Shown one piece after another: positions 63,181-64,000 of a DNA stretch of 64,000 nucleotides. The notes under the pieces are model-generated. The model was not told where the DNA came from and did not search any database. It saw only the letters and a program-made list of their open reading frames with translations. The stretch comes from Sphingomonas aquatilis. GTDB lineage: Bacteria; Pseudomonadota; Alphaproteobacteria; Sphingomonadales; Sphingomonadaceae. The stretch is taken from NCBI RefSeq assembly GCF_014196115.1, contig NZ_JACIDB010000003.1:186001-250000 (forward strand), in the 5' to 3' direction. The position numbers and the translations under genes are program-made. Positions within the stretch are counted from its first letter, which is position 1; each line of letters opens with the position of its first letter.

Positions 63181-64000
63181 TCAGAACGCGCCGACGTCGA
63201 ACGCGTCGAGCAGCCCTTCGCCCTGGCCCGGTTCGCGCGTGCGCGACTGGGTCAGCGTGTCGATCTCCACCTCGCCATAGGCCGCGAGGTGACGGATGAA
63301 GAACGCCCAATTGCGGTACGGCACGAAGATATAGCCGACGCCGAAGGTGACGACCGTCAGCCCCAAATTGCCGAGGTACAGCTTCACCCAGTCCATCGTC
63401 GACGCCTCGAACCCGAACTCCAGCTTGCCCAGCGACGTCGCGCCGATCGCCTCGCGGAAGAAGGCGGCGTAGAAGGCCATGGCGATCAGGCCCAGCACGC
63501 CGAAGAACAGCACGTAGAAGCCGACGACGGCCAGCACCACCGTCGCGATCACGCCCGCCGTCGGCGGCGTACCGGGCTTCATCCCGGCAAACGCCCCCGC
63601 GAACAGGAAGCCCAGGATGCCGGCCGCCACGACGATGAGGATCGGCGCGACGTAGAACAGCAGGAACCGCTTGAACACCGGCTGCCAGCGCGCCTCGCTG
63701 CGGAAGGGCAGCGAACCGAAGCTCATCGCATTCCACCGCTGGTTCCACAGCCTGGCCATCGCCCAGGGCGTCATCAGATAGATGGTCAGGAACGACAGCA
63801 ATGTCCGCCAGAAATAGCTCCAGCCATAAGCGACGCCCTGGTCGTCGCTGCCGCCGCGGATGCCATGCCACAGCGTGCGGCTGAGGCGGTAGCGCAGCGC
63901 CCGGAACCGCGCGACGCCGAACAGATACAGGATCGCGAGATACAGCAGCCCTACCATCAGCCCCGCCGCACCCTGATGCCCGCGCATCATCACGCCCTGC
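63181..64000 (-). CDS. DUF898 (YjgN) family membrane protein, N-terminus cut by window edge
   Basis: At least 272 residues are visible; the frame stays open to the window end, so the real start is outside. DUF898 features are the strongly basic RFRALRYRLSRTLWHGIRGG, WSYFWRTLLSFLTIYLMTPWAM, NAMSFGSLPF, and the C-terminal SLGKLEFGFEASTMDWVKLYLGN, with five or six membrane helices. The biochemical role is unknown. Its stop lies 4 bp before the M48 protease start, so both are co-transcribed. Confidence 0.9.
   Translation of the reverse strand, partial: QGVMMRGHQGAAGLMVGLLYLAILYLFGVARFRALRYRLSRTLWHGIRGGSDDQGVAYGWSYFWRTLLSFLTIYLMTPWAMARLWNQRWNAMSFGSLPFRSEARWQPVFKRFLLFYVAPILIVVAAGILGFLFAGAFAGMKPGTPPTAGVIATVVLAVVGFYVLFFGVLGLIAMAFYAAFFREAIGATSLGKLEFGFEASTMDWVKLYLGNLGLTVVTFGVGYIFVPYRNWAFFIRHLAAYGEVEIDTLTQSRTREPGQGEGLLDAFDVGAF

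Overview
The window is a 64 kb piece of a GC-rich alphaproteobacterial chromosome, most likely Sphingomonas or a close relative (Sphingomonadaceae). The evidence is the sdhC-sdhD-sdhA order, tandem soluble protoglobin-type chemoreceptors, a RegB/RegA-type redox two-component pair, an EipA (DUF1134) envelope protein, a fused malic enzyme/phosphotransacetylase, and intergenic spaces packed with palindromic repeat families. Both edges cut genes: a glycerophosphodiester phosphodiesterase on the left and a DUF898/YjgN membrane protein on the right. No rRNA, CRISPR array, integrase, transposase or complete prophage was seen. There is one tRNA gene, tRNA-Ser(GCT).

Layout. 1-5.6 kb: lipid/phosphodiester hydrolase, small lipoprotein, alpha/beta hydrolase, DUF2459 protein, phenylalanine hydroxylase (phhA), then prmA and an SDR that close a four-gene minus-strand run headed by two soluble chemoreceptors (5.7-8.4 kb). 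8.6-11.2 kb: sdhCDA without sdhB. 11.3-14.2 kb: SulP transporter, then a GH108 endolysin plus 3-TM holin pair resembling a gene-transfer-agent lysis cassette. 14.4-22 kb: hslVU, mutS behind a toxin-antitoxin pair, and maeB. 22-28.8 kb: a glycine-zipper lipoprotein, SDR plus acyl-CoA dehydrogenase, a GPH-type sugar transporter, a secreted CHAP protein, Tat-exported MsrB and a small orphan. 28.9-35.6 kb: a CYP153-like P450, a NatAB-type ABC exporter, queG, threonine aldolase and an Hpt protein. 35.6-40.5 kb: a minus-strand run of ECF sigma factor, vWA lipoprotein, membrane TPR protein and der. 40.8-47 kb: dctBD divergent from dctA and an AlgE-like porin, ending in a 20-bp perfect hairpin and tRNA-Ser. 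47.4-54.2 kb: EipA, an Mfd-like translocase, SDR, and LysR divergent from wrbA. 54.7-59.4 kb: alpha/beta hydrolase plus TPR protein, gloA-gloB, two small Cys-rich secreted proteins, and a VOC protein plus a PHA-system protein. 59.9-64 kb: RegB/RegA-like pair and an M48 protease behind DUF898.

How genes work together. The dct block is a self-contained C4-dicarboxylate module (sensor, regulator, inner-membrane symporter, outer-membrane channel) that feeds the TCA-cycle and malic enzymes also present here. hslVU, msrB, mutS, the Mfd-like protein, gloAB and wrbA are stress and repair functions. The sigma/vWA/TPR run looks like an envelope-sensing module. The most unusual points are TonB-box-like motifs in two non-receptor proteins of that module, a DctD-type regulator lacking the sigma-54-contacting GAFTGA loop, the GTA-like lysis pair, and an 87-bp duplication of the regA 3' end beside repeat elements.

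Intergenic DNA. At least six palindromic repeat families recur, two with conserved lengths (94 and 105 bp) across copies, which suggests mobilisable non-coding elements.
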